This document shows positions 1-10,800 of a DNA stretch of 64,000 nucleotides, one piece after another (position 1 is the stretch's first letter; every line of letters starts with the position of its first letter). The notes beneath the pieces are model-generated. The model saw only the letters and a list, made by a program, of their open reading frames with translations. It searched no databases and was not told the DNA's origin. Where the stretch lies: contig OX387607.1 in NCBI GenBank assembly GCA_947568835.1, positions 3,100,001 to 3,164,000 of the forward strand, written 5' to 3'. The translations under genes were made by a program, and so were the position numbers. Source of the DNA: Protonemura montana (Eukaryota > Arthropoda > Insecta > Plecoptera > Nemouridae).

Positions 1-638
1 GCCGCGAAGACGTCAGCAAGCTGGAAAACGAGGTAGCAGTTCTCAGGGCGGCCGTCAGCGCCACCGAATTGGCGCGGCTCTCGACGACCGAGCTTGACGT
101 CCTCGAAGAGGCGCTAGTCGAAGAGGACAGGAAGATCTGCGCAGCCGCCAGAGCTCAGAGTTTCGACTCTGACGAATCGCAAACTGAAATTCCGACGACG
201 ACGCTGAAGAAGTTTACGCGGCAAAAGTCAACGAATGGTGCAAACTCTGATAATCTGATACATCGTGCGGGCGTTTTAAAAAATAAATTGCTACCTGGTC
301 ACGGTGCGCGTAACAGCATCAGAAGGAAGCTGATGAACGCCAAGTCGTTGGAGGAACAGTCTGAGAGTCAGGCGAGCTCGTCGTCGCCGAACGTTTGCAG
401 GAATCGAAGTTCGTCCAGTGGGAACATCCCGTTGCCGACGTCGCAGACGTCGAGGTCTTCTTTCGTCGCTGCTGGGAACTTGATGAGAGGTATCGGCCAT
501 TTTGTGAGGAACGTGTCGACTACGCAGACGCGGCCAAATTCGAGTGGTGACCCAGAGAGGGCGGTGATGACCATCTCGGAGACGTGTGGGACGTCACAGT
601 TCACAGAAGAGCCGCCAACGCCGCCACCTGACCTATGA
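1..638 (+). CDS. Last exon of an unrecognised coiled-coil protein (partial)
   Basis: The frame is open from the window edge (first full codon at base 3) to a TGA at 636-638, so the start lies outside the window. The first 40 or so residues are a charged, leucine-heptad stretch (SKLENEVAVL, LDVLEEALVEEDRK) that looks like the end of a coiled coil. The remainder is low-complexity and rich in Ser, Thr, Arg and Asn, and the protein ends in a proline-rich tail (EEPPTPPPDL). The exon is markedly more GC-rich than its surroundings, as are the other real exons here. I do not recognise the family; a cytoskeletal or motor-associated protein is only a guess. No clear polyadenylation signal follows closely. 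Confidence 0.6.
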   Translation, partial: REDVSKLENEVAVLRAAVSATELARLSTTELDVLEEALVEEDRKICAAARAQSFDSDESQTEIPTTTLKKFTRQKSTNGANSDNLIHRAGVLKNKLLPGHGARNSIRRKLMNAKSLEEQSESQASSSSPNVCRNRSSSSGNIPLPTSQTSRSSFVAAGNLMRGIGHFVRNVSTTQTRPNSSGDPERAVMTISETCGTSQFTEEPPTPPPDL

Positions 639-1273
639 ATAATGCTTGTGATTCGCTTCAAGGTTTGCTGGAGCGAGCTGTTGATTGCGGAGGTGTGAGG
701 TAAAACGATGATCCTCTTGGTTTTGCGACCTGCCAGCAAATGGATCTTTCAGTGCATCGTAAAGTCTACACTTTTCTTCTAGACCTAAACATTCATTCAG
801 GATTAGTTCAGTCAGGGCCTCCTCTTAGCCGGGAAGTATGAAATATGTCTGTCTCTGACATAGCCAAACTATTTTTAATCAAAGTTCTACGAAATAAGTT
901 GAATAGTTTTACCAAAGAAAACGCAAAAGTTGTCAGCAATTTTTGTTTTGATTGCCCGGTCGAATCTTTTGTCGAGGGACGTTGTCGAGTCGAACCCAAG
1001 ACGGCTTGGCCACGAATGACACGTCACTTATTTGTTTAGGGAAATTCACTCTAAGGAAGACTGTCAAATTATCTAATCCTCTTTACCACGAATTTGTTCT
1101 GACTCACTCTCTGTAGACTAGCAACAAAGACTGGCTTAAGCGGTATTTTATTTATCTGCAACTTCAATTGTAACGTTGGAAAATAGTAGAAAAAAAACTG
1201 AAACAACCCTTCTACAACTGTTTAGTTTTTGGCAACAAAATCATTGATTGATTTAAAAAATTGACGCCGCTAA
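639..1273. other. Non-coding, no feature seen
   Basis: This is the 3' UTR and intergenic DNA after the coiled-coil gene. The short open frames here have no codon bias, no splice context and no recognisable motif. Confidence 0.5.
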
Positions 1274-1422
1274 ATGGGAGACAGTGAAGAGACAATAACC
1301 TGGAAGAAGACGACGTCCCGAATTCAAGATCCTGGCCACAGGTTTAAGTGGATTCTAAGAAACACGACAAGAGCTCGTGATGCGTTTTACGACAACCCAG
1401 CAAGGACATTCGTTAAACTGGG
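1274..1422 (+). CDS. Candidate first coding exon of an unknown gene
   Basis: An ATG at 1274 opens a frame of about 50 residues (starting MGDSEETITWKK) that runs into a strong donor, GG|GTAAGC, at 1423. Composition is exon-like (Trp, Arg and Lys content, fewer AT-rich codons than the flanks). If translated through, it stops immediately after the donor. No partner exon was found downstream on this strand before 14.8 kb, so it would need a long intron or be a chance open frame. No family is recognised. Confidence 0.25.
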
Positions 1423-2065
1423 GTAAGCGTCAATATTTATTAACTGACTCGAAGAAGTCTATGAAAGTATAGCATACATTTAACTGTTAATTGTTATCAC
1501 AAATTATTACTCGTTTAGGAAAATTACAGGAAGGGGCAAGGCCTACTCGAAAAAAAAAACACGTATCTTTTAAAAAGTGAAAAACTAAATAAATTAACTG
1601 TAAATAATTTGTCTGCTATAGCAGCAAAAAGCTAGTTTTAAAAGTGTGCATCTGCCGACATGAAATTGTTGCGACTTGATTTGTCTAGCTTGCCGTCCTG
1701 AAGTTAACCCTATTCCCCCATATTATTAAAGAAGATACGAAATGTTTGGTGTTTTTTCAACATGTACTGCGACCCTTCTTGCACGTGTGTTCTGAGACAT
1801 CCAAGTGTCTTCTGTATATACTGTTTATTTCTCTTTGTGAAAGACGCACGCGTATCGTTTCAAACTTCAGTTCTCCTTCAAATTGATTAGATGGCAATAG
1901 AGTCCACGTTGTTGTTTGCTTGTCTCTGGTGTAAAGTAATGGGTGCCACCCAAACCAAGTCAACTATTTCCTCGAATTCTGTGACCTGAGAACCTGACAA
2001 CTACTTTTGAAAGAACTGTTTAATACTGCGCTTTAAATTCTAATAACATTTGATTAGGTAGGGAT

Positions 2066-2195
2066 TTACCAAAATGTTCAACTATAAGTTGGATCTCTAG
2101 CTCACAGAAACATCTGAATTTCACTGCATGTGATTGGAAGTCGCCATGACAATAGTTTCAACTAACACTTCAACTAGGAGTTGAAATTTTGGTAA
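2066..2195. mobile_element. MITE-like element, copy 1
   Basis: The 130-bp segment starts TTACCAAAATGTTCAACT and ends in the near reverse complement of that (AGTTGAAATTTTGGTAA), giving terminal inverted repeats of about 25 bp. The interior shares TCACAGAAACATCTG and CTGCATGTGATTGG with the neighbouring element at 2211-2349. It is non-coding and consistent with a non-autonomous DNA transposon; no transposase was seen. Confidence 0.55.
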
Positions 2196-2210
2196 AACCG
2201 AACCTTAGGT

Positions 2211-2349
2211 CCGGTATTACAATATTTTCAACTCCGAGTTAAGCTCCTAACTCACAGAAACAGCTGACTTCACTGCATGTGATTGGTTGTTGCCATGCCA
2301 ATTAATTTAACTCCCAATTTATCTAGGAGTTATACAATTGCAATACCGG
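2211..2349. mobile_element. MITE-like element, copy 2
   Basis: The 139-bp segment starts CCGGTATTACAATATTTTC and ends in the near reverse complement (ACAATTGCAATACCGG). Its core matches copy 1 at 2066-2195 in the same orientation, so the two lie head to tail 15 bp apart. Copy 1 and copy 2 have diverged, which suggests old insertions or a decayed tandem duplication. Confidence 0.5.
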
Positions 2350-2944
2350 GCATTACAAAATTTGCTTTGCATTCAAATCTAGTTTCAAAAAGTATTTTTT
2401 AGTAAATTCAATCGTTAAATAGCAGCAAATATATTACTTCTGGCATGAGCTTTGACCAAAAACCAAAACCTCATTAACGCGTTGACCAAAATTTCCCAAA
2501 AAAATACTTTCTTAAAAAAGACTTGAAACCATGGTGTTTAAAAATCCTTTGCGCGACCCATGAATACCTAGACTACTGATCCCATTGGGCCGTGATGTCG
2601 AACAAATGTAAAATGGTGGTTTTCAGAGTCTTGGTTAGATATTTTAACGTAATGCGCTGTTTTGAAAAGTTGCAAAAAATAAGAAAATTACTATAGTTTT
2701 ACAGTTTTTAAAGTTAAATCCAGATTCCACAGACTTAGTTATAATAAGTCGTCATATAGACACACATTCTAGATTCTTTGTTCGAGTGCTTACGCTCGGT
2801 ACTAATTTCTTCGTGAGTACTTGTTTTACTATTCTACGCTTTCTAAAAGTAACAGTTACTTATTTTCTTCAGTGCCGGGTTCAAAACTTGATTTACGAAA
2901 AGAAGATGACTATGTTGCAGGGTTTTTTTTATTTTTCTGGTGCT

Positions 2945-2990
2945 GCCACTAGGAATCTGAAACCAGCTAGCAAAGGATGGAAAGGAAGCT
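2945..2990 (+). repeat. Interspersed repeat fragment
   Basis: Contains CTGAAACCAGC and AGCAAAGGATGG, which recur with little change at 47225-47263. In both places the same frame reads LKPASKGW, but this follows from nucleotide identity and is not taken as evidence of coding. Confidence 0.4.
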
Positions 2991-4279
2991 AGATTTGATA
3001 CATACCCGGGACCTCCCAATTGCTGGTCTAGTCAAGTCAAGCAATTCCCTTCCGAATATGACTTTAGTCTTATTTATATATGAAATCAACATTAAACTAT
3101 GGAAATTGCGATAAAACCATTGATAGTTCAATAAAGTTCAAAGGTAGTGGGTACAACTCGTGTCACAGAAATCTTGAAGGTCCTAATATCAAATGTCATT
3201 GTTTTACTTGTCGACAGAAAGCAACCAACGAACGGACGACTCGTTGCTAGACAGCGATCAAATCTATTGTAAGGTAACTCCAATTAAGATAACAACATAC
3301 CTACTTACTTAACGCCGACTCCTGTTTTGAAACTCGAGTTCCCCACTGACATGTCCCCGAAATTGCGCGAATCCCTATTTGTACGTATCTGATGTTAACA
3401 AAAATCTGCGTTTTTTTTTTTTTGTAAATAACAACATTAAGTGTGATTTAGTAAAGTACGCAATACGGATGTAATATCAAACTAGATTTAAAAGAAAAGG
3501 ACGGAAAGCACAAATTTTATCAAATTGAAAAGCTAATTAAGTTTGTAAATTTTGAACATAGCAATATAGTTATATCTAGGCTAATATTGTTGACCCATGT
3601 GTATGAAAATATAATCCATGTGTTTTCAAATTTTGAACCTGGATGATATAATTATGACGAATATTATTGAAGTTTGGTGAACATTTGTTTGTGTTTACTG
3701 TATATAATTACAATATCGAATTAACTAATTCCATGTTTATTGATTTTTCTCTACCTGCATACTCTTATTCTTATCTATTTTGAAAGTTATCGCATTTCTA
3801 GACGGTTCCAGAAAGGTCTTGAAACTGGACAAAAATTCCTAGCTATTTGAATTTTACAACTTCAATCGGCGGCTGTAATAATCGTATGAGGATATGTCCT
3901 ATTACATTATGCTCTATTATGATAATTTAGTGTAGGATCTAGCTCACTGCAAGCTGAGATTTTTTGAGAAAAGTGCCTGAAGAATGTTATGAAATGGAGA
4001 GAAATGAAGTAAAATCTATCAATTTAGAGTCCAAAGCTATTTCAGAAGAAAAAAACATCAGGCAACGTGCATCTTATTTATTTTTCAAGTGAAAGAAAGA
4101 ACTGTGTATGTAAACCACATTTCAGAAAAAAACTATATTAGCACTTAAACTAGTTAACTAGTAATTTTAGTGCTACTATGAATAAAAATTGCACTATTTA
4201 AAAACATTTCCCACTCATTAGTGCTAATAAATTACAGGCATTAGGTACCAACTGGCAACCAAGGGCGTAGCGGTGGTCT

Positions 4280-5952
4280 TTAAGGAAGGCACGGAGCTGC
4301 CCGTGTGGAGAGCGTTTGCTCGCAAAGGAACGGCCGGGGTAGGGGACAGTTGAAGTCGTTCAGGTGAGAGGTACCCTCGAAGCCAATCACTGCGCAGTCC
4401 TCTCCGGCACGTGCGTTGTCCGGTTGTCCAGGATTGAACATCATCGGGTCCAGCATGCACGTCGGTTGCCCTGAAACAGGCCAAGGGGTCAATGTCAATT
4501 AATGCCGTGTTGTCCCTATGACCATTCACGGTCAATTCATAATATGTCAAAAAATCTATATTAGTAAAAAAACAAATCTGCATTGGCTGGAATCTGTGTG
4601 CCCATTTGGTAGAAAACCCAACGGGCAGTTGGTAGGACCCGGCTTCTTATCCCTCTTACCCACATTATTCCAGCCTTGCTCCCCTTCCAATTAACATACA
4701 GTATAAAGATTACAATTTCCCAAGATCTCATGAAAACATTTATTTTTTTGGACAAATTTTGCTCCAATTAAACTTTTTTTGGCTTTCATTTCAAGCGTTT
4801 ATGTACTAGGCATAATCGTAATCGCATCAATGGATGTTTCAGCAACGAGAAAACTCACCAGTTATCGTTAAGAAGATACCCTCGTCTGGTTTGTCCATGT
4901 AACCAACGTAAACTCCTAAGGGCTGTGGTTTCAGGAGCGTCTCGAGATACGTGTACACGGTGTCGTAATCGGTGGCTTTCTTAAACACTGCCAGATGGGT
5001 GTTGACACCTTCGGACTGGCACACTATCGCGGCGTCGGTGAGTAGGCGTGATTCGGTGTGCAGCTTGTAGCATCCGACGCCTTCCACGAGGTGGTAGCCG
5101 GTTGGAACAGGGTCAGGAACTGCGGAACCAATCGATTTTGATAACGAACCTTGTGGCACTGATCTAATGGCGTCGGTGAATGAGTTAGTGATGATGATCA
5201 TGGAAGTGGAACCGCGTGTGGGCAAGTAACGTACTCTTGTCGAAGAGCACCGAGTGGACTACCGGCTTGTCCCTTCCGAAGGACGGTACAAAGCGAACAA
5301 CAGGATTCCTCCACAAATCCATGCTGCCGATCGGTTGATAAGCAAGGCGAGTGAAGTTGCTGTGCTATTTTAATCACTTTAACTTCTCTACCGAACAGAA
5401 CTGGTGGTCACGAGTGGAATCCACTGGTGTGGAATTGAAAGTGTTTTTTTATTTATTTATTTTTATCTGGGAAGGTGTGGAATTATTTAATAAACAGACT
5501 TATGGCCATCGCTTGAAATCGGCTCACAAAGAAAATTGCAGTAAAATAGTACACCCCCAAATTTTAAGCCTAGTTCTGAATTCCTTCGACATGAATCAAT
5601 ACATGTGGCCACTAAATTTGTGAAAATATTACCACAAATTGTTGTATTTTACCCGTGTTTGATTGACCTTCAATTTTTAATAATATTCTTAAAATGATTG
5701 GTTTTCCTTGGAAAGTTCAGCGTCAAAGTTCAGCGGAACTAAGTCACACTTAAAATATTGCATTGTCCAACCGACTACAAAAATGTCCACAGTGTAAAAA
5801 ACAAAAAAAAAAATACATTTCAGCCGTACCAACGTTGAGGCAGATGTAGCCTATCCTACCTTTAGAAGCAGCCATGGAGAGAGCCACGTCGTTCATAGCG
5901 TCATCGCAGAAAGTTGGCATGATCCATCCACAGCCTTTGTTATTAGTCAATC
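4280..5952 (-). CDS. C-type lectin domain protein, 3' exons
   Basis: Two exons are well supported: 4859-5119 and the terminal exon 4280-4470 (stop TAA at 4280-4282). They join in phase 1 and together encode a C-type lectin fold: GVGCYKLH, AAIVCQSEG and HLAVF in the first, then GQPDN, EDCAVIG, LNDFNCP and PFLCE in the second. QPD is the ligand-site triplet that in known lectins favours galactose over mannose, and LND sits at the usual WND calcium position. A further exon fragment at about 5832-5952 (GCGWIMPTFCDD, GRIGYIC) looks like the end of a second, upstream lectin domain, so the protein may be a tandem-domain secreted lectin. Signal peptide and 5' exons were not found; they are probably beyond the repeat island or in unassigned sequence. 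A 5S-derived SINE abuts the 5119 splice acceptor. Confidence 0.7.
5120..5405 (-). mobile_element. 5S-derived SINE body, 5' truncated
   Basis: It matches the body of the SINE copies at 34130-34525 and 61740-62105: shared blocks include CTTCCGAAGGACGGTACAA, CAACAGGATTCCTCC and CGAACAGAACTGGT. The copy stops just before the 5S-like head (after 5400), so the promoter part is missing. Its 3' end lies directly against the acceptor of the lectin exon at 5119. Confidence 0.7.
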
Positions 5953-6695
5953 CTGTAGGCGGCGTCGCTATGACACACCGCTGCGTCGAGCCGTCAGCGG
6001 CCGTCTACGGCCGTCTATTGTAGATACGTAATATGTGACAATAATTATTTACCCTGGATGGTGTTGTTGATTTTTTTACTGCGTCATATCACTCCTAGCA
6101 ACATCCCTTAGCGTTGAGAAATGTCGAATTATTCGTCAGATATTCGCGGGAAACCAAGGTCCCAATCGAGAAACAATCGCAGCATCAAGGTGCGTGCGTA
6201 TGTTGCAGATGTCACGGCAGTTTCACGACCAGTCAAAAGGCCCCGGGGCAATGAGCCTTTTGGGGCCCCAAAAAGCCCATGCCTTGGGGGGTGGGGGGGG
6301 GGGGGTCCGCCAAGCAGGAAAGGAATGTATATGCAAGGTGGTGTATAGGTAAACTAAGGGTTGTATACACATAAACTGGTAGCAGCGCCCAAGTCCGGCG
6401 TTAGAGAATGGAGATTGTACAGATACAATGATCGATCAATGGCCAATTTGAAATTAATTAAACCAAAATTATACACCTGTGACGTATCGACTTGCTGCCC
6501 TGGCCAGTCCGACACTGGCTAGATGTGATTTCTTTATATCTTGTTTTATTTACTTCCTGCAAAAGGTACATGAAAGTGAAACGGAGGATAAACGGGGCCG
6601 GGTTCGTATCGCGCTTGGTGCACTATTTTTAACTAAGAATCAATCACCTACCAAGATTGTTAAAGTATTGTCATGCAACTCTCGCCGGTCTTCGT
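5953..6695. other. Non-coding, with a G homopolymer run
   Basis: No supported exon. It includes a G6-T-G13 run at 6286-6305 in a GGCCCC-rich block, and a 24-base segment at about 6491-6515 (GCTGCCCTGGCCAGTCC and on) that recurs at 13452-13475, just outside the breakpoint of the lectin exon copy. Confidence 0.5.
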
Positions 6696-7670
6696 AGCGT
6701 CCATTCGGCGGCGAGTGAAGATCGCTCTCGTGCTCAGCGCCAGGGTGCAGAGGCTGAGGGTCGCTGGTTCGAAGCAGGTAAGTCACATGTGTGTAAAACT
6801 GCTGGATATGTATTAATCTTTACAGAGAAAACTAACATCTCTTTACGATGGTGTACCGTGATCCCCGCCAGCTGCTATTCAAGTATATGTTATTTCCTCT
6901 GATATGGCAACACGTCTCAGTGGCCGTGAGGTACGGCCACTTCTTCATGGGGACATTGCTTGAATTTCTCGGGTTCGAATCCTGCCCGATTCTCATTTTG
7001 TTCTTCATCAAGTGGCAACTGGTATTCTTTAAATGCTGCAAATATTGCATCGCTCGTTCATCCATCGAAACTCTCAAAGTATTTTTGACTCTTTTCATTA
7101 TTACACTGTAGTCGTCTTCTGCTATTCATGTATCTCTTTGTTCCATCAATAAGCATCTCGTCTCGATGGCCGGTTGGAAAAGTCGCTCCTCGAAAGAGCA
7201 ATTCGGAAGTGACCGCGTTCGAGTCCTGTCCGCACCGCTTTTTGTTCTTCACGACATAGCTTGCACAATCTTTGATAGTGCATGGCAGAGGCAATGTAGT
7301 GTGAAGCGATCTCCATGCTGCCGGGGTCGGATAAGAAGGCAAAAAAAAACAAAAAACGGCAAACCAGCAATTGGGTGTGGCTATCAGCTGACCCTTTTAC
7401 GCTAGATCGCGGCAACTGGTGGTATCCCGTATCTTTGGAGTGGACGATTGCCCCTGCATTACTTGGTGCGGGGGTCAGGTCCAGGATATTTTTTCTATTG
7501 GAATACGACATTCAAATTATTCACATCTGGTAGCTGCAATCAGAAGAAATTATCTACCATAAAAATGCCCGTGCATCCAGATGTCCGCGTGGTCGTGCGG
7601 TACAAGGCACTACCTCTTGTTAATGATCATGAGATTGCCGGGGTCCCGGGTTCGAATCCCGTCCGCACAA
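6696..7670 (+). repeat. Cluster of four tRNA-like (tRNA-SINE) modules
   Basis: Four tRNA-like segments occur in a row on the plus strand: about 6696-6780 (GGTTCGAAGC), 6925-6992 (GGGTTCGAATCC), 7163-7236 (CGTTCGAGTCC) and 7583-7670 (GGTTCGAATCCC). Each has a B-box-like core, but they differ too much to be tandem copies of one unit, and none folds convincingly as a complete functional tRNA by eye. Three are followed by a T- or C-rich stretch. They are best read as different tRNA-derived SINEs nested or accumulated here. Confidence 0.55.
7395..7490 (-). repeat. Repeat shared with 12405-12500, opposite orientation
   Basis: The reverse complement of this stretch resembles 12405-12500 (shared CACCAAG, CCACTCCAAA, GCGATCTG-like blocks). 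Both copies can be translated as the similar phrase TPxPSxAGA, but with roughly three quarters base identity and no longer frame they are treated as a dispersed repeat. Confidence 0.4.
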
Positions 7671-7786
7671 CTACTGCAGTTTCACACTTTATATTTATTT
7701 TTTGAGCGCACAGTGTAGACAGCAGGAAATTTGCGGAGCAGTCGCGCTCCGCAAATTTGCAGATATACACACATAGTTGCAAATAT
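7643..7786 (+). repeat. Left flank repeat of the 999-bp array
   Basis: About 144 bp starting GTCCCGGGTTCGAATCCC and ending GTTGCAAATAT. A near-identical copy in the same orientation lies at 11819-11975, on the other side of the array. Each contains a perfect 13-bp hairpin stem (AAATTTGCGGAGC with GCTCCGCAAATTT, loop AGTCGC). Confidence 0.7.
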
Positions 7787-7812
7787 ATACGTGGATATAT
7801 GTCATGATAAGC

Positions 7813-10800
7813 TAAAAACTACCAAAGTGAAATCGAAAAGATATAAAAAATGTACAAGTCTAGAGTGTAGTTTCAATTTTTTCCACCAGGTGGCACTCGC
7901 GTCATTTTTTCCTTTAACACTAAGTCCTGTTCCTCTATACTTGTTGCTAGACTTAGGAGCTGCACACGGGGTATAGGTGGGGTTTGGGGTCGTGGGAACG
8001 GCCCGCAAAATTGGCGGACGCGACTGGCGCGAAGCGCCAGGAGCGCCCGGCAATTTTGCTACTGTCTAAATCACACGCCCAAAAAAGTGCAAAAGATCGA
8101 CCCCTCAAACAGGTCTTGAAGACTCGTAAGGAAACGAAGAACGTTTATCCGCATTGATCTTTCAATTCGATTATATAATCTACAACTCCGACAGAAGTTT
8201 CTAAAAGAACCTTCACGGGATTCGATCCCGGGACCCCTGGCACATGGATTGCGTTCGCTAACCACACGACCATCCGAGGATGTTCACGTCACAGGTTTAT
8301 TTGGTATATATGAGACATCTTCGGTTGCAACTGTCTCAGGTGTCTCTTATAAATATATAGATCAAACAAACATGCGACGTGAACATCCTCAGATGGTCGT
8401 GTGGTTAGCGAACGCAATCCATGTGCGAGGGGTCCCGGGATCGAATCCCGTGAAGGTTCTTTTAGAAACTACTGTCGGAGTTGTATAATTTATAAACGAA
8501 TTGAAAGAACAATGCGGATAAACGTTCTTCGTTTCCATACGAGTCTTCAAGACCTGTTTGAGGGGTCGATCTTTTGCACTTTTTTGGGCGTTTGATTTAG
8601 ACAGTAGCAAAATTGCCGGGCGCTCCTGGCGCTTCGCGCCAGTCGCGTCCGCCAATTTTGCGGGCCGTTCCCACGACCCCAAACCCCACCTATACCCCGT
8701 GTGCAGCTCCTAAGTCTAGCAACAAGTATAGAGGAACAGGACTTAGTGTTAAGGGAAAAAATGACGCGAGTGCCACCTGGTGGAAAAAATTGGAACTCCA
8801 CTCTAGACTAGTAAAAACTACCAAAGTGAAATCGAAAAGATATAAAAAATGTACAAGTCTAGAGTGTAGTTTCAATTTTTTCCACCAGGTGGCACTCGCG
8901 TCATTTTTTCCTTTAACACTAAGTCCTGTTCCTCTATACTTGTTGCTAGACTTAGGAGCTGCACACGGGGTATAGGTGGGGTTTGGGGTCGTGGGAACGG
9001 CCCGCAAAATTGGCGGACGCGACTGGCGCGAAGCGCCAGGAGCGCCCGGCAATTTTGCTACTGTCTTAATCACACGCCCAAAAAAGTGCAAAAGATCGAC
9101 CCCTCAAACAGGTCTTGAAGACTCGTAAGGAAACGAAGAACGTTTATCCGCATTGATCTTTCAATTCGATTATATAATCTACAACTCCGACAGAAGTTTC
9201 TAAAAGAACCTTCACGGGATTCGATCCCGGGACTCCTGGCACATGGATTGCGTTCGCTAACCACACGACCATCCGAGGATGTTCACGTCACAGGTTTATT
9301 TGGTATATATGAGACATCTTCGGTTGCAACTGTCTCAGGTGTCTCTTATAAATATATAGATCAAACAAACATGCGACGTGAACATCCTCAGATGGTCGTG
9401 TGGTTAGCGAACGCAATCCATGTGCGAGGGGTCCCGGGATCGAATGCCGTGAAGGTTCTTTTAGAAACTACTGTCGGAGTTGTATAATTTATAAACGAAT
9501 TGAAAGAACAATGCGGATAAACGTTCTTCGTTTCCATACGAGTCTTCAAGACCTGTTTGAGGGGTCGATCTTTTGCACTTTTTTGGGCGTGTGATTTAGA
9601 CAGTAGCAAAATTGCCGGGCGCTCCTGGCGCTTCGCGCCAGTCGCGTCCGCCAATCTTGCGGGCCGTTCCCACGACCCCAAACCCCACCTATACCCCGTG
9701 CGCAGCTCCTAAGTCTAGCAACAAGTATAGAGGAACAGGACTTAGTGTTGAGGGAAAAAATGATGCGAGTGCCACCTGGTGGAAAAAATTGGAACTACAC
9801 TCTAGACTAGTAAAAACTACCAAAGTAAAATCGAAAATATATAAAAAATGTACAAGTCTAGAGTGTAGTTTCAATTTTTTCCACCAGGTGGCACTCGCGT
9901 CATTTTTTCCTTTAACACTAAGTCCTGTTCCTCTATACTTGTTGCTAGACTTAGGAGCTGCGCACGGGGTATAGGTGGGGTTTGGGGTCGTGGGAACGGC
10001 CCGCAAAATTGGCGGACGCGACTGGCGCGAAGCGCCAGGAGCGCCCGGCAATTTTGCTACTGTCTAAATCACACGCCCAAAAAAGTGCAAAAGATCGACC
10101 CCTCAAACAGGTCTTGAAGACTCGTAAGGAATCGAAGAACGTTTATCCGCATTGATCTTTCAATTCGATTATATAATCTACAACTCCGACAGAAGTTTCT
10201 AAAAGAACCTTCACGGGATTCGATCCCGGGACCCCTGGCACATGGATTGCGTTCGCTAACCACACGACCATCCGAGGATGTTCACGTCACAGGTTTATTT
10301 GGTATATATGAGACATCTTCGGTTGCAACTGTCTCAGGTGTCTCTTATAAATATATAGATCAAACAAACATGCGACGTGAACATCCTCAGATGGTCGTGT
10401 GGTTAGCGAACGCAATCCATGTGCGAGGGGTCCCGGGATCGAATCCCGTGAAGGTTCTTTTAGAAACTACTGTCGGAGTTGTATAATTTATAAACGAATT
10501 GAAAGAACAATGCGGATAAACGTTCTTCGTTTCCATACGAGTCTTCAAGACCTGTTTGAGGGGTCGATCTTTTGCACTTTTTTGGGCGTTTGATTTAGAC
10601 AGTAGCAAAATTGCCGGGCGCTCCTGGCGCTTCGCGCCAGTCGCGTCCGCCAATTTTGCGGGCCGTTCCCACGACCCCAAACCCCACCTATACCCCGTGT
10701 GCAGCTCCTAAGTCTAGCAACAAGTATAGAGGAACAGGACTTAGTGTTAAGGGAAAAAATGACGCGAGTGCCACCTGGTGGAAAAAATTGGAACTACACT

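Larger units (their letters stand above)
1423..4279. other. Non-coding AT-rich stretch with small repeats
   Basis: No coding exon is supported. It holds two small inverted-repeat elements (2066-2195 and 2211-2349) and a repeat fragment at 2945-2990 that also occurs at 47225-47263. A TTTATT at 4077-4082 could serve as the polyadenylation signal of the minus-strand lectin gene, about 200 bases past its stop codon. Confidence 0.5.

Noticed and set aside
6121..6348. 75-residue plus-strand ORF
   Set aside because: It runs through a GGCCCC block and a G homopolymer; low complexity and no motif.
6696..7670. Functional tRNA genes
   Set aside because: B-box-like cores are present, but acceptor and anticodon stems do not pair convincingly by eye and copies sit in repeat context; SINE heads explain them better.
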